Source: G963692885 sp964658655
GTDB taxonomy: Bacteria > Acidobacteriota > Terriglobia > Terriglobales > Acidobacteriaceae
Reading direction: 5' to 3'
DNA length: 64,000 bases
Assembly: GCA_964658655.1 (NCBI GenBank)
Contig: CAZZZL010000021.1
Location: 1 to 64,000, forward strand
Shown here: positions 9,146 to 18,452 of the stretch, piece after piece
Layout of the letters: each line of letters opens with the position of its first letter
Position numbering within the stretch: position 1 is the stretch's first letter
Program-made: the position numbers and the translations under genes
Notes under the pieces: model-generated
The model's database searches: none
What the model was told of the DNA's origin: nothing
Seen by the model: only the letters and a program-made list of their open reading frames with translations

Positions 9146-9751
9146 ATGTCTTCAGCCAAGGCCATGATCCACACACGAAAGCCGAAACACACGCCGCCTT
9201 CCGGTCCGGTTGAAGTGCGCATGACGCAGCCGAAGACCATGCAGAAGCCCGTGCTGGTCTTGAATGCCTCGTATGAACCGATCAATATCTGCGGCGCGCG
9301 CCGTGCCCTGGTGCTGGTACTGAAAGGGGTGGCTCGCACTGAAGAGGAGCAGGGCGCCACTCTGCATGCCGCGCGCATTTCAGTAAACATGCCATCGGTG
9401 ATCCGGCTGCTGGAGTACCGGCGTATTCCCCACCAGACACGTGCACTCTCGCGGAAGAACATTCTGCTGCGTGATCGCAACTCCTGCCAGTATTGCAACG
9501 TGGTGCTGCCGGCCGGTGAACTGACTCTCGATCACGTCCATCCGCGCTCGCGCGGCGGTCTGTCGACCTGGGAGAACCTGGTTGCGTGCTGCCACTCCTG
9601 CAATCGCCGCAAAGGGAACCAGCTGCTGAGCGAACTCGGCGAGATGAAGCTGATGCGGGAGCCTCGACCGTTCTCACTCCATACCAGCCGCCACATCATG
9701 CGCATGATCGGCCACAGCGATCAGAAATGGCGCAAGTATCTCTACTACTGA
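9146..9751 (+). CDS. HNH endonuclease
   Basis: A 201-residue protein with a conserved N-terminal half (PVLVLNASYEPINICGARRA) and a C-terminal HNH/McrA-like zinc domain. The zinc cysteines are in CQYC and CHSC. The catalytic core is LTLDHVHPRSRGGLSTWENL, with the D-H pair and the downstream asparagine, followed by CNRRKGN. Family members nick or cut DNA; this widespread subgroup has no settled cellular role. A strong purine-rich ribosome binding site (gggggaaa) sits just upstream of the ATG. It follows comF at 28 bp, which suggests co-expression with a DNA-metabolism role. Confidence 0.9.
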   Translation: MSSAKAMIHTRKPKHTPPSGPVEVRMTQPKTMQKPVLVLNASYEPINICGARRALVLVLKGVARTEEEQGATLHAARISVNMPSVIRLLEYRRIPHQTRALSRKNILLRDRNSCQYCNVVLPAGELTLDHVHPRSRGGLSTWENLVACCHSCNRRKGNQLLSELGEMKLMREPRPFSLHTSRHIMRMIGHSDQKWRKYLYY

Positions 9752-9829
9752 AGGCAAAAGAAGCGCACGTTCCGGATGCCTCCGGTCGCTCGCTTGCCCG
9801 AACGACCATCCTCATAGCATCCTTGAAGC

Positions 9830-10774
9830 ATGCCTGAAACATCGCTCGCGCCCTTCCTGCTGGAACCATGGTTCAGCCCGCGTCCCTGGGGAACACTCGA
9901 TCTGTCGCCCTGGTACGCGCTCAAGCCATCGGAGCCGATCGGTGAAGCGTGGCTGACGGGCGATGCCTGTACGATCGCCACCGGTCCCGCCGCCGGACAG
10001 ACTTTCGGCACGTTTGTGGCAAGCCATAAGCAGGAAATCCTCGGCAAGCTTTCATCCTCGTTCAGCGACTATCCTCTTCTGCTTAAAATCCTGTTTCCGC
10101 ATGAAAAGCTGAGCGTGCAGGTGCATCCGGACGATGCACTCGCGCAGAAGTCCGGCCAACTGCGCGGCAAGACGGAATGCTGGTATGTATTGACAGCAGA
10201 TCCGGGCGCCACTGTTGCGCTGGGCCTGCAGCCTGGCACCGATGCAGCGCGCATTCGCACTGCCGTGGCCGACCACACGATGGAAGACCTTATGGTCCAG
10301 GTGCCGGTCAGTGTCGGTGACATGATTTTTGTCGATGCCGGCACGGTCCACGCGATCGGGCCCGGCGTCATCCTGCTCGAGACGCAGCAGACCAGCGACA
10401 TTACCTATCGCCTGTACGACTACGGCCGCCCCCGCGAGCTGCATGTCGAAAAGGCCATCGAAGCGACCCGTTATCAAACCTCCGCCGGCAAGATCGCGCC
10501 AAAGCAGCGGGCAGACAGTACCCTTCTGATCGATCAGAAGTACTTTGCCGTCGATCGTTTCGTACAGACACCAGGCAATTCCGTCGACCTGGCGGGTACT
10601 GGCACCCCGCACACTCTCGTACTGATTGCCGGGGATGCAGAGCTGATAGCGGGCGAAACCTCGCTGCCGCTCAAGCAGGGACAGGCTGCTGTTATTCCTG
10701 CCAGCCTGCCTGCGTACAAGCTGCGCAGTGTTCACGGCAGCACCATTGTCCGCTCAATTCCACCGGCTCTCTAG
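9830..10774 (+). CDS. manA: Mannose-6-phosphate isomerase, class I type
   Basis: A 314-residue cupin-type phosphomannose isomerase that interconverts mannose 6-phosphate and fructose 6-phosphate in the cytoplasm, feeding GDP-mannose synthesis or mannose catabolism. It begins LEPWFSPRPWG, where PRPWG is typical. The metal-binding residues are in LSVQVHPDD, in the glutamate of KTECWYVL and in the histidine of DAGTVHAIGPG. The segment ITYRLYDYGRPRELH is also conserved. It is shorter than the E. coli enzyme and matches the compact bacterial/Bacillus-like form. It lies 78 bp after the HNH gene on the same strand. Confidence 0.93.
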   Translation: MPETSLAPFLLEPWFSPRPWGTLDLSPWYALKPSEPIGEAWLTGDACTIATGPAAGQTFGTFVASHKQEILGKLSSSFSDYPLLLKILFPHEKLSVQVHPDDALAQKSGQLRGKTECWYVLTADPGATVALGLQPGTDAARIRTAVADHTMEDLMVQVPVSVGDMIFVDAGTVHAIGPGVILLETQQTSDITYRLYDYGRPRELHVEKAIEATRYQTSAGKIAPKQRADSTLLIDQKYFAVDRFVQTPGNSVDLAGTGTPHTLVLIAGDAELIAGETSLPLKQGQAAVIPASLPAYKLRSVHGSTIVRSIPPAL

Positions 10775-11238
10775 CGACGAAGTTTTCCGCAGAACGCTCA
10801 ATCACCCTGCCCCCTGGCCACATGGGGGATAGATCCGCGTTGAGGTAACGGGCTGTTCGTTGGATAGCGCGCGGCCCACATGTACGTAATCATTCAGAAT
10901 CCTCTCCCCCGAAAGTGGCATGCTTCACACCTTGGGGACTATCTCGTTCTTACGGTTTCATAGGCATACTTACCAACAAGGAAACGTGCCACAACTTCTT
11001 GACAATCAGTTGTTCGGAAGTTGCAACCCTGTGCTTGAATGAGATTGCAGATTCCCCGGTACTTCGGAATATCCATGACGAAGCACTCTGCCCCCATTCA
11101 CTGCGCTGGCGAGCACGGCATTTGTGGTGCGTCTGCAGGGGACACGAGATCAAGTGTCCCGCCAATGAATTGCCCGTTGATTGCTTGGCCTCTGGCGAAC
11201 GCAATCCGCAGGCGTCGGCCAATCGTGAGTGGAGCTGG
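10775..11238 (+). other. Leader/promoter region of the NHL-MBG protein gene
   Basis: About 460 bp separate manA from the start of the surface-protein gene. The reading frame of that gene stays open back to 10915, but the translated extension has no signal peptide and looks non-coding. No riboswitch or strong hairpin was recognised. The stretch probably holds the promoter and a long 5' leader. Confidence 0.35.
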
Positions 11239-14200
11239 ATGATGAAGAGCAAGTATCTCGTAGGGATGAATTTCGCGGTCTGGGCCTGCATGACTTTAAT
11301 GGCCTGCGTTTCGGCCAGGCCGCTTGCAGCGCAGCTCCCTGCAGTTCTCCAGGTTCCTACTGCCACGCGGGTCGCGGGAAATACGGTCTCCGGCTATAAC
11401 GGCGATTACGGCTCAGCGATCAACCTTGATCTCAATGGGCCCAACGATACTGTTTTCGATGCCGCAGGCAATCAGTACATTGCCGATACCAAAAACAATT
11501 GTGTCCGTAAAGTCACTCCCGGAACGCCGGCAATCATGAGCGTGCTGGTCGGGTACGAGTCGACCGCTGCCTCAACAGATACATGTAACGCAAGCAGCCT
11601 TACGCCCACACCCACGCAGGGTCTGCTTGGTCCTGAAGGACTGACGATCGATGCTGCCGGCGACCTGTTCATTGCCGACACAGGTCATAACTGCATCCGC
11701 GAACTGCCGGCGAATACTGCGGGCGCGCGTTCTCTCGTGACAGTTGTCGACACCTGCCAGAACTACGGCTCACCTGCCGCGACTGCGCTTTCCGTTTCAC
11801 CCAATCCGCAGGGCCTGATTCTGGATCCGGAGGGCGATGAGATCTGGACCAGCTATGCGCCGGCCCTGGGCATCTCGCAGGTCATGTTTCACCGGGAACT
11901 GTCTCCGGCCTCACCGCCTACCAGCGTCTGCGATATTGCCGGTACCCCGGTTGCCGGACACTCGGCGATCTGCACGTTCTATAACGGGCAGAGCACCGTG
12001 TTGAATGACCCGACGGGCCTGGCGATCGATGGAGCCGGCAACTATTACGTGTCGGACACCGGCAACGGGTGCGTTCGTGAGCTTACGGCGCAAAAAGTTT
12101 TCAGCACGCCGATTGGACAGTGTGCCAGCGATGGCACGGGCAGCACGGCCATTCCCAACTTCGCGCCAGTGGGCCTGACCGCCGGTAACCAGGGTTACCT
12201 CTACATCACGAATGTGGCGCAGGGCACGGTGCTGCAATACCAGGGTCAGGGCGCGACGCCGCTGCTGATTGCGGGTGTGCCGAACCAGACAACTCCTTAT
12301 ACCGGCGCGCAGGATGGCAAAGCGGCCGTCGTCGTCTCCCTTAACGCGCCGACGGGGCTATCCGTGGATCCGTCCGGAAACCTGTATGTCGCCGATAGCG
12401 GCAACGGCATCATTCGCCAGCTCGCATTCAACACACAGTTTCCTTCGCAGAATCTGAACACGCCGAGCGGCGGCCAGAATCTGCAGTTTGAGATCAATGC
12501 CAACGTCAACTTGGCAGCAACCTTCACCTCGGAATATGGCGTGTCGCTCGGCAATAACACCTGCGCCGGTGCGCTTGCTGCTTCGTCGACCGCGATACCC
12601 ACTACGTGCGTGGTGTCGGTGCAGTTTGATCCTCAATATCCCGGTCCGCGGCGCGCGCCACTCACGCTGACGGACAGTTCGTCGACACCGGCGACCACCT
12701 ACCAGTTCGGTTTATCGGGCACCGGTATCGGGTCGAACGCGCTATTCATTCCCGGCACCATCCGTACTGCACTGGCGTCGCTGAACAATCCTTCGGCTGT
12801 GACAGTCGGGACCACCGGGAATGTGTATTTTGCAGAAAGCGGGGCTGCCTCCGGTTCCGGCGACATCCAGGTCATTGCCGCAGGCAGTACAACGGCGACA
12901 GTGCTGGTGCCGGCCGGAAAGATCCAGACCCCGGTGGCCCTCGCGCTCGACGCCGCCCAGAATCTCTACGTCGCCGACAGTGCGACCAACACGATCTACA
13001 AGGTCGACGCGAATGCGAACGTCACTACCTTTGCCTCGGGCCTGAATGGTCCGGTCGCCTTGTCGGTCGATACCTACGGCAACGTCTACGTGGCGCAGAA
13101 TGGATCCGGCGCGGCGAATGTGCTGAAGATCTTTGCCGGCGGACAGCAGCTGGTCGTTGCAGGCGGCGGAACCAATACGACACCCAACGGGGTCCCGGCC
13201 ACGCAGGCGGCATTTATCAAGCCAAGCGGTCTGTATCTTGACCCCAGCGGCGTCATGTATATCAGTGACGAAGCCGCCTTCCGCGTCTACAGCGTCGATA
13301 CAGCGGGGACCATCCACTACTTCGCCGGAAACGGTACACAGTCGAATACGGAGACTCCGCCCACCCTGCCAACCGATGCCGGCCTGGTGGGGCCGACCAG
13401 TCTTGTAGGCGATGCAGCCGGCGACATCTATATCACCGACGGCGGTGCGAACCTGATCTACGTGGTCTTCGGAGGCTCCAACCAGAATCCCGGGATTGAA
13501 GCGCTGGTCGGCACCGGTGTATCCGGTAGTACGGGCGACGGTGGCGCCGCGAACCTGGCGGAGCTCAACAATCCGGTCAGCGTGTCACTCGATGGCGCAG
13601 ATGACCTGTACCTGGTCGATGCGGGCAACAACAGCATTCGCAAGGTCAACTACCAGGATCCGACGCTTGACTTTGGATTCGTGAAGCCGGGCAACACTTC
13701 CGGTCCGCTCATCACGCAGCTATGGAATGCCGGCAACCAGCAGCCTGGACTGGCGCCGCTCACAGGCTTTCCGCCCGTCGAGAATGCTCCGACCGGTATC
13801 AGCAATGCCTTCACGCAGATCTCGAATGGCTGCGGTTCGACGCTGCCTACAGGATCCACCTGTTCGCTGAGCTACAGCTTCACGGCACCCTACAATCCAC
13901 CAACGGCACCGGTGTACGGATTCTATGAAGCACTGGCTTCGTCCAATGCTTCTGCCGTCGACATCCCGCAGGTCATCACGCTGGTTGCGAATGTTCCGCA
14001 GCTGACGTTTGTCGCGCCGCCGGTCACAGCCGTTTACGGCACCAGCTATGCGTTGACTGCTTCTGTCACGGATTCAGGCGGACCCGCGCCCACCGGCTCC
14101 GTTACCTTCGCCATCACCGGTCCGAATGCGCAGACACTCTGCGGCGGTCCCATTACATTGTCGGCAAGCGGCACGGTCAGCTGCCCCTCGACCTCAACCC

Positions 14201-16236
14201 CGCTCAATGTCGGCGCTTACCCGGTGCTCGTCACCTACTCGGGCGATAACAACTATCTGCCCGCAACCCAGAACACCACGCTGACCATCACGCAGGCGCC
14301 GGTCATCATCACCGCGGCCAACTTTACGCGGCCATACAACACACCCAATCCAACCTTCACTGGGACGATCACCGGCGTGGTGCTGGGCCAGTCCATCACG
14401 GATACGTATTCAACCACCGCGACGCAGACCAGCGCACCTGGCTCCTATCCCATCACGCCGGCAAACCCGGCCACAGCGGGACCTGGCACGCTGCTCAGCA
14501 ACTACGCCATTACGTATGTGAACGGCACCCTGACCATCACCAAGAATTCTGGCGGCGTCACCATTTCATCGCCCGCGGTCAGCACGGTATACGGCACGCC
14601 TTATACCATCGCGTCCTCGATCACCAGTCCAAACACACCGGCGCCGACCGGTACCGCTACCTTTACTGTCGGCTCACAGACGCTATGCTCAGCTGCACCG
14701 GTAGCAGCGAATGGCACGGTCACCTGCTCGCCCTCACCGACGCTTGAGAATGTCGGCACCTACTCGGTGAACGTCGCTTATTCGGGAGATAACTTCTACC
14801 CGGCTTCATCCGCCACCATTGCGCTTACGATTACACCGGCGCCGGTGGTCATCACGGCCGAAAATACTTCGCGCCCTTTCGGTACGCCGAATCCGACGTT
14901 AACCGGCACAGTCAGTGGTGTGGTCGCCGGGCAGTCAATCACGGATACCTACACGACGACCGCGGTGCAGACCAGTGCTCCCGGAACCTATCCGATCACG
15001 CCAGTTTCACCCGCGACCGCTGGCACCGGAACGATCCTGACAAACTACACCATCACCTACGTTCCGGGCACACTCACGGTTACGCAGGCGGGCGGCCCCA
15101 GCTTTTCGACCCCCGCTGTCACGACGGTATATGGAACGGCATACACGCTGGCTGCAAGCATCACCAGCGGTCTGACGCCTTCGCCGACCGGGACTGTCAC
15201 CTTCACCATTGCTGGCCAGTCCATCTGCGCCACTGCAACCCTGGGAGCTAACGGGACGGCAACCTGCGCGCCCGCTGTCACCCTTGAGAATGCCGGCGCG
15301 TATCCTGTCACCGTCAGCTATTCCGGCGACAAAAACTATCCTGCGTCCGCTTCGACACTGGAGCTGACCATCACCCCTGCGCCAGTAAAGATTACGGCGA
15401 ACAACGCCACCCGTACGACAGGCGTGCCCAATCCCACATTCAACGGTGTCGTCACGGGCGTTGTCTCCGGACAGTCAATCACCGCTACGTACGCGACGCC
15501 TGCCACGGAAGCAAGCCCGGCAGGTAACTATCCGATTATTCCGACCCCGGTGATCGGTTCGGGCACACTGGCGGCTAACTACACCATCACGGTCGTCAAC
15601 GGCGTCCTGACCATCACGCAGGCCAACACCCCACCACCTACCGGGCCGGTTGGCAGCTTTACGCTGAAGGCGACGCCGCCTGAGCAGGAGATCGATACAA
15701 CCGGCAGTGTCAATTTTCCGGTCACACTGACTTCCGTTGATAAGTTCACCGACACCGTCACTTTCTCCTGCAGCGGCTTGCCGGAAGGTGTCGGCTGCGC
15801 CTTTGCGCCGGGCGCCCTGACCCCGGCGGCTAATGGGACAGCCATCACAGTCATGACGATTACCGGCACCGCCGATGGCACCAACGTGCCAAGTGGCAGC
15901 TTCGGTGCGCTCCGGCCTCGCCCTTCCATTTTCGGAGATTCACCCACACATCCATCCAACCCGCTGTCGTCGATGGTGCTGGCCTTTACGATGCTCCCCA
16001 TAGGCTTTACCGGCAGCGCGGCCTCACTGCTCCTGGGATTCAAACGCCGACGCGGCGGAATTTCCATACGCTCCGTACTCTGGATCGTGCCGCTGTTGGT
16101 GTTCCTGGGAGGCATGGCCGGCTGCGGTTCGCCGAATAACTACAAAATCTATACTGTGACCATCACGGCTACAGATTCCACGTATGCTACGCCGGTCTCG
16201 CAGTCTACGACCGTCCAACTGGTACTTGCGAAGTGA
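11239..16236 (+). CDS. Secreted NHL-repeat/Ig-like/MBG-domain surface protein
   Basis: About 1665 residues from the double ATG at 11239/11242, after which a signal peptide follows (YLVGMNFAVWACMTLMAC, cleavage near ARPLAAQ). Residues about 35-420 hold NHL-type propeller repeats with recurring LAIDGAGNYYVSDTGNG-like units. A beta-sandwich domain (about 420-500), more NHL repeats and an ASH-like segment beginning LDFGFVKPGNTSGP follow. Residues about 921-1460 are three pairs of a bacterial Ig-like domain (VYGTxY...PTGxVTF) and an MBG domain (ITAxNxTRxxxxPNPTF). A final beta domain precedes two hydrophobic segments (about 1580 and 1615), the second with a lipobox-like AGCGS. Such proteins are common in Acidobacteriota; the ligand is unknown. 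An envelope protein gene follows about 100 bp downstream. Confidence 0.88.
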   Translation: MMKSKYLVGMNFAVWACMTLMACVSARPLAAQLPAVLQVPTATRVAGNTVSGYNGDYGSAINLDLNGPNDTVFDAAGNQYIADTKNNCVRKVTPGTPAIMSVLVGYESTAASTDTCNASSLTPTPTQGLLGPEGLTIDAAGDLFIADTGHNCIRELPANTAGARSLVTVVDTCQNYGSPAATALSVSPNPQGLILDPEGDEIWTSYAPALGISQVMFHRELSPASPPTSVCDIAGTPVAGHSAICTFYNGQSTVLNDPTGLAIDGAGNYYVSDTGNGCVRELTAQKVFSTPIGQCASDGTGSTAIPNFAPVGLTAGNQGYLYITNVAQGTVLQYQGQGATPLLIAGVPNQTTPYTGAQDGKAAVVVSLNAPTGLSVDPSGNLYVADSGNGIIRQLAFNTQFPSQNLNTPSGGQNLQFEINANVNLAATFTSEYGVSLGNNTCAGALAASSTAIPTTCVVSVQFDPQYPGPRRAPLTLTDSSSTPATTYQFGLSGTGIGSNALFIPGTIRTALASLNNPSAVTVGTTGNVYFAESGAASGSGDIQVIAAGSTTATVLVPAGKIQTPVALALDAAQNLYVADSATNTIYKVDANANVTTFASGLNGPVALSVDTYGNVYVAQNGSGAANVLKIFAGGQQLVVAGGGTNTTPNGVPATQAAFIKPSGLYLDPSGVMYISDEAAFRVYSVDTAGTIHYFAGNGTQSNTETPPTLPTDAGLVGPTSLVGDAAGDIYITDGGANLIYVVFGGSNQNPGIEALVGTGVSGSTGDGGAANLAELNNPVSVSLDGADDLYLVDAGNNSIRKVNYQDPTLDFGFVKPGNTSGPLITQLWNAGNQQPGLAPLTGFPPVENAPTGISNAFTQISNGCGSTLPTGSTCSLSYSFTAPYNPPTAPVYGFYEALASSNASAVDIPQVITLVANVPQLTFVAPPVTAVYGTSYALTASVTDSGGPAPTGSVTFAITGPNAQTLCGGPITLSASGTVSCPSTSTPLNVGAYPVLVTYSGDNNYLPATQNTTLTITQAPVIITAANFTRPYNTPNPTFTGTITGVVLGQSITDTYSTTATQTSAPGSYPITPANPATAGPGTLLSNYAITYVNGTLTITKNSGGVTISSPAVSTVYGTPYTIASSITSPNTPAPTGTATFTVGSQTLCSAAPVAANGTVTCSPSPTLENVGTYSVNVAYSGDNFYPASSATIALTITPAPVVITAENTSRPFGTPNPTLTGTVSGVVAGQSITDTYTTTAVQTSAPGTYPITPVSPATAGTGTILTNYTITYVPGTLTVTQAGGPSFSTPAVTTVYGTAYTLAASITSGLTPSPTGTVTFTIAGQSICATATLGANGTATCAPAVTLENAGAYPVTVSYSGDKNYPASASTLELTITPAPVKITANNATRTTGVPNPTFNGVVTGVVSGQSITATYATPATEASPAGNYPIIPTPVIGSGTLAANYTITVVNGVLTITQANTPPPTGPVGSFTLKATPPEQEIDTTGSVNFPVTLTSVDKFTDTVTFSCSGLPEGVGCAFAPGALTPAANGTAITVMTITGTADGTNVPSGSFGALRPRPSIFGDSPTHPSNPLSSMVLAFTMLPIGFTGSAASLLLGFKRRRGGISIRSVLWIVPLLVFLGGMAGCGSPNNYKIYTVTITATDSTYATPVSQSTTVQLVLAK
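14001..15620 (+). repeat. Three tandem ~540-bp Ig-like + MBG coding repeats
   Basis: Units start near 14001, 14551 and 15091, so the period is about 540-550 bp, or 180 codons. Each unit encodes an Ig-like domain (VYGTxYxLxxSxTS...PTGxxTFxI) followed by an MBG domain (GVVxGQSITDTYxTxAxxTSxPGxYPI). The copies differ at many third positions, so this is an old domain duplication rather than a recent amplification. Confidence 0.85.
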
Positions 16237-16334
16237 TGCAACACCCGGCACAGGCGAAACCCTCCATTGCCGCGCAGTCCCGGCCTTGGTTTTTGCGAAT
16301 AACACGATCAGGTTTGCAACAGGAATTGAAGGAC

Positions 16335-18203
16335 ATGTTCATGCATCTTCGGGGGGCGAGCTCAGGAGTCACGGCAACGCGGGCGGCGGCAATGCGTCAG
16401 AACGAACTGCGCCGGGCTGGCGCTCTGGCACTGGTGTCCGCCGGATGCCTGCTGGGACTGGCAGGCCTGACACCAACTGCATGGTCGCAGGAGACGGCCG
16501 CTCCACCCGCCTCCTCGTCAACACCTCCTGATGCGCCGGCGCCACAGGCCAGCGCTCCGTCGGCCTCGACTCCTCCGGCACAGGCCGATATCCCCGGCCA
16601 GTACATCCAGACCAACACGGCAGAACCCAAGCCTGCTTCGCGGGTTGATCTGTACGGCGGCTACTCGTTCCTGAAGCCGAGCGGCAGTGTCGGTATCTTC
16701 AGCTTTCCGCAGATCACCACCGGCTACCAGTTCAGTGCAACGGACTACATCAGCAAGCACTTCGGCGTACAGCTCGAGTTTGCCCACAGCTATAAGGAGA
16801 TCGGCACGACCGGCCCGGCCCCGGCGCTTCCCGGCGTGCAGCTCGGCAACACTACGGGCTGCTTCTACAATGCGGAAGCAGGGCCCGTGTATCGCTTCTT
16901 CGTCGGACAGCATCTCGTGCCATTTGCGCACGTGGTGGCAGGTGGCTCGAAGGTTGGCGGTCCGAAATTCCAGACCTGCGAGTGGGGCTATGGCTTCACC
17001 GGCGGCGGCGGACTCGATTACATTCTGCCCGGCCATCATCGCCACATCGCCCTGCGCGCGGTGCAGGCTGACTACGAATATATGCACGTCGACCAGGGTC
17101 CGATTACGCAATATGACCTGAGCGGCGGCACAGAAAATGTCTCAGCATTGCGCCTTTCTGCCGGGCTTGTCATCCGCTTGGGCGAACAGGAGCCGAGACT
17201 CGAAAAGAGTCTGCAATGCACCGCGAGTCCCGCGGAAGTCTATGCAGGTGAGCGGGTTGTAGTGTCGGCGAATGCCAACAACTACAACATGCATGACAAA
17301 TACTTCTTCCACTGGCAGCTGAGCGGCGGCAAGACTGAGGGCTATGGACCGGCCATCTTTGTCGACACCACCGGTCTTGGTGCCGGAACCTACACGGCAA
17401 CTTCCCACATCAGTACCAAGGAAAAGAGCCAGAAGCAGGTAGCCCAGTGCTCGGCCGGCTTTACCGTCAAAATTTCGCCGCCGCCAACCATCCGCTGCTC
17501 AGCTGACCCGACTACCGTGAATCCGGGCGATCCGTCGACCATTACGTCGTACGTCACCAGCCTTTCGCAGCGCAAGCTTACCTTCAGCTATGCTGCCTCC
17601 GCCGGCCAGATCAACGGCACCAAGGAGACAACAGCGCTGCAGACTGGCGGCGCTCCTCCGGGAGTCATCACCGTTACGTGCCAGGTGAAGGACGACCTCG
17701 GCCACACGGCGCAGGCCACGACCGAAGTAGCAGTCTCGGCGCCACCGCTGCCGCCCGCACCCAAGGCGCAGAAACTCTGCACCCTGTACTTTGTGCGTGA
17801 TCAGCGTCGTCCAGCCCGCGTCGATAATGAAGCCCGCGCCTGCCTTGATGACATTGGCCTGACCCTGCACAACCAGCCGGATTCGCGCCTGGTCGTTCTC
17901 GGCGAGCATGACGTGAACGAGCCGGATGGCCAGATGCTGGCTGCCGAGCGCGTCGTCAACACCCGTGCCTACCTCTCGAAGGAGAAGGGCATCGATCCCT
18001 CACGCATCGATATCCGCACCTCGGCCACACCGGGTCGCGATGTCGAAACCTACCTGCTGGCGCCGGGCGCTACCTGGGATCAGCCGATCGACGAACAGGT
18101 CGACGAGACCAAGGTGCCAATCCACGGCCAGCAATATGCCAGGCCCATCACCCGGCCTTTCCATGGTGAGGGCGTTTCGAGACCAAAGAACCCGCATAAC
18201 TAG
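16335..18203 (+). CDS. Outer-membrane beta-barrel protein with Ig-like and OmpA-like domains
   Basis: About 622 residues. The N-terminus has a hydrophobic signal region (GALALVSAGCLLGLAGL) and a Pro/Ala/Ser-rich linker. A beta-barrel domain follows, starting ASRVDLYGGYSFLKPSG and ending with the barrel-like strand ALRLSAGLVIRLGE. Two Ig/PKD-like segments come next (CTASPAEVYAGERVVVSANA and CSADPTTVNPGDPSTITSYV). The last 130 residues resemble an OmpA peptidoglycan-binding domain: repeated short helices with VVNTRAYLSKEKGIDPSRID. It probably anchors the outer membrane to peptidoglycan. ATG 16341 is an alternative start with better spacing from aagga. The upstream NHL-MBG gene ends about 100 bp before it, so the two may be co-expressed. 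Confidence 0.82.
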   Translation: MFMHLRGASSGVTATRAAAMRQNELRRAGALALVSAGCLLGLAGLTPTAWSQETAAPPASSSTPPDAPAPQASAPSASTPPAQADIPGQYIQTNTAEPKPASRVDLYGGYSFLKPSGSVGIFSFPQITTGYQFSATDYISKHFGVQLEFAHSYKEIGTTGPAPALPGVQLGNTTGCFYNAEAGPVYRFFVGQHLVPFAHVVAGGSKVGGPKFQTCEWGYGFTGGGGLDYILPGHHRHIALRAVQADYEYMHVDQGPITQYDLSGGTENVSALRLSAGLVIRLGEQEPRLEKSLQCTASPAEVYAGERVVVSANANNYNMHDKYFFHWQLSGGKTEGYGPAIFVDTTGLGAGTYTATSHISTKEKSQKQVAQCSAGFTVKISPPPTIRCSADPTTVNPGDPSTITSYVTSLSQRKLTFSYAASAGQINGTKETTALQTGGAPPGVITVTCQVKDDLGHTAQATTEVAVSAPPLPPAPKAQKLCTLYFVRDQRRPARVDNEARACLDDIGLTLHNQPDSRLVVLGEHDVNEPDGQMLAAERVVNTRAYLSKEKGIDPSRIDIRTSATPGRDVETYLLAPGATWDQPIDEQVDETKVPIHGQQYARPITRPFHGEGVSRPKNPHN

Positions 18204-18264
18204 GGCCGGAGCCATCCGGCCCGGCGTTGAGGCACAAGGCACTGCTTCTGGTGCAAAGCGTAAA

Positions 18265-18312
18265 GCACAGGCAACCCTCTCCAAGAGAGGCCGCCTGTGC
18301 GTTGCCTTTTAC
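18265..18312 (+). terminator. Nested stem-loop terminator after the envelope protein
   Basis: Arms gcacaggc and gcctgtgc pair perfectly, and inside them cctctc pairs with gagagg. A short T-run (ccttttac) follows. It lies about 60 bp after the stop codon at 18203. Confidence 0.7.
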
Positions 18313-18452
18313 GCAAGGATTCTAGATAATTGTGCCGACGTCTGCTACTTAAGTCACATTGAGCGATGGGGTCTGCCAGTCATAGACTAGATCTTTCCCA
18401 GAGTAGGTCTGAATAACTGTTGCATACTCTTGAACTGGTTGTGTAAAGGCCC

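Noticed and set aside
14001..15620. Tandem repeats as a CRISPR array
   Set aside because: The repeat period of about 540 bp and coding content show protein domain duplication; no short direct repeats with unique spacers exist.
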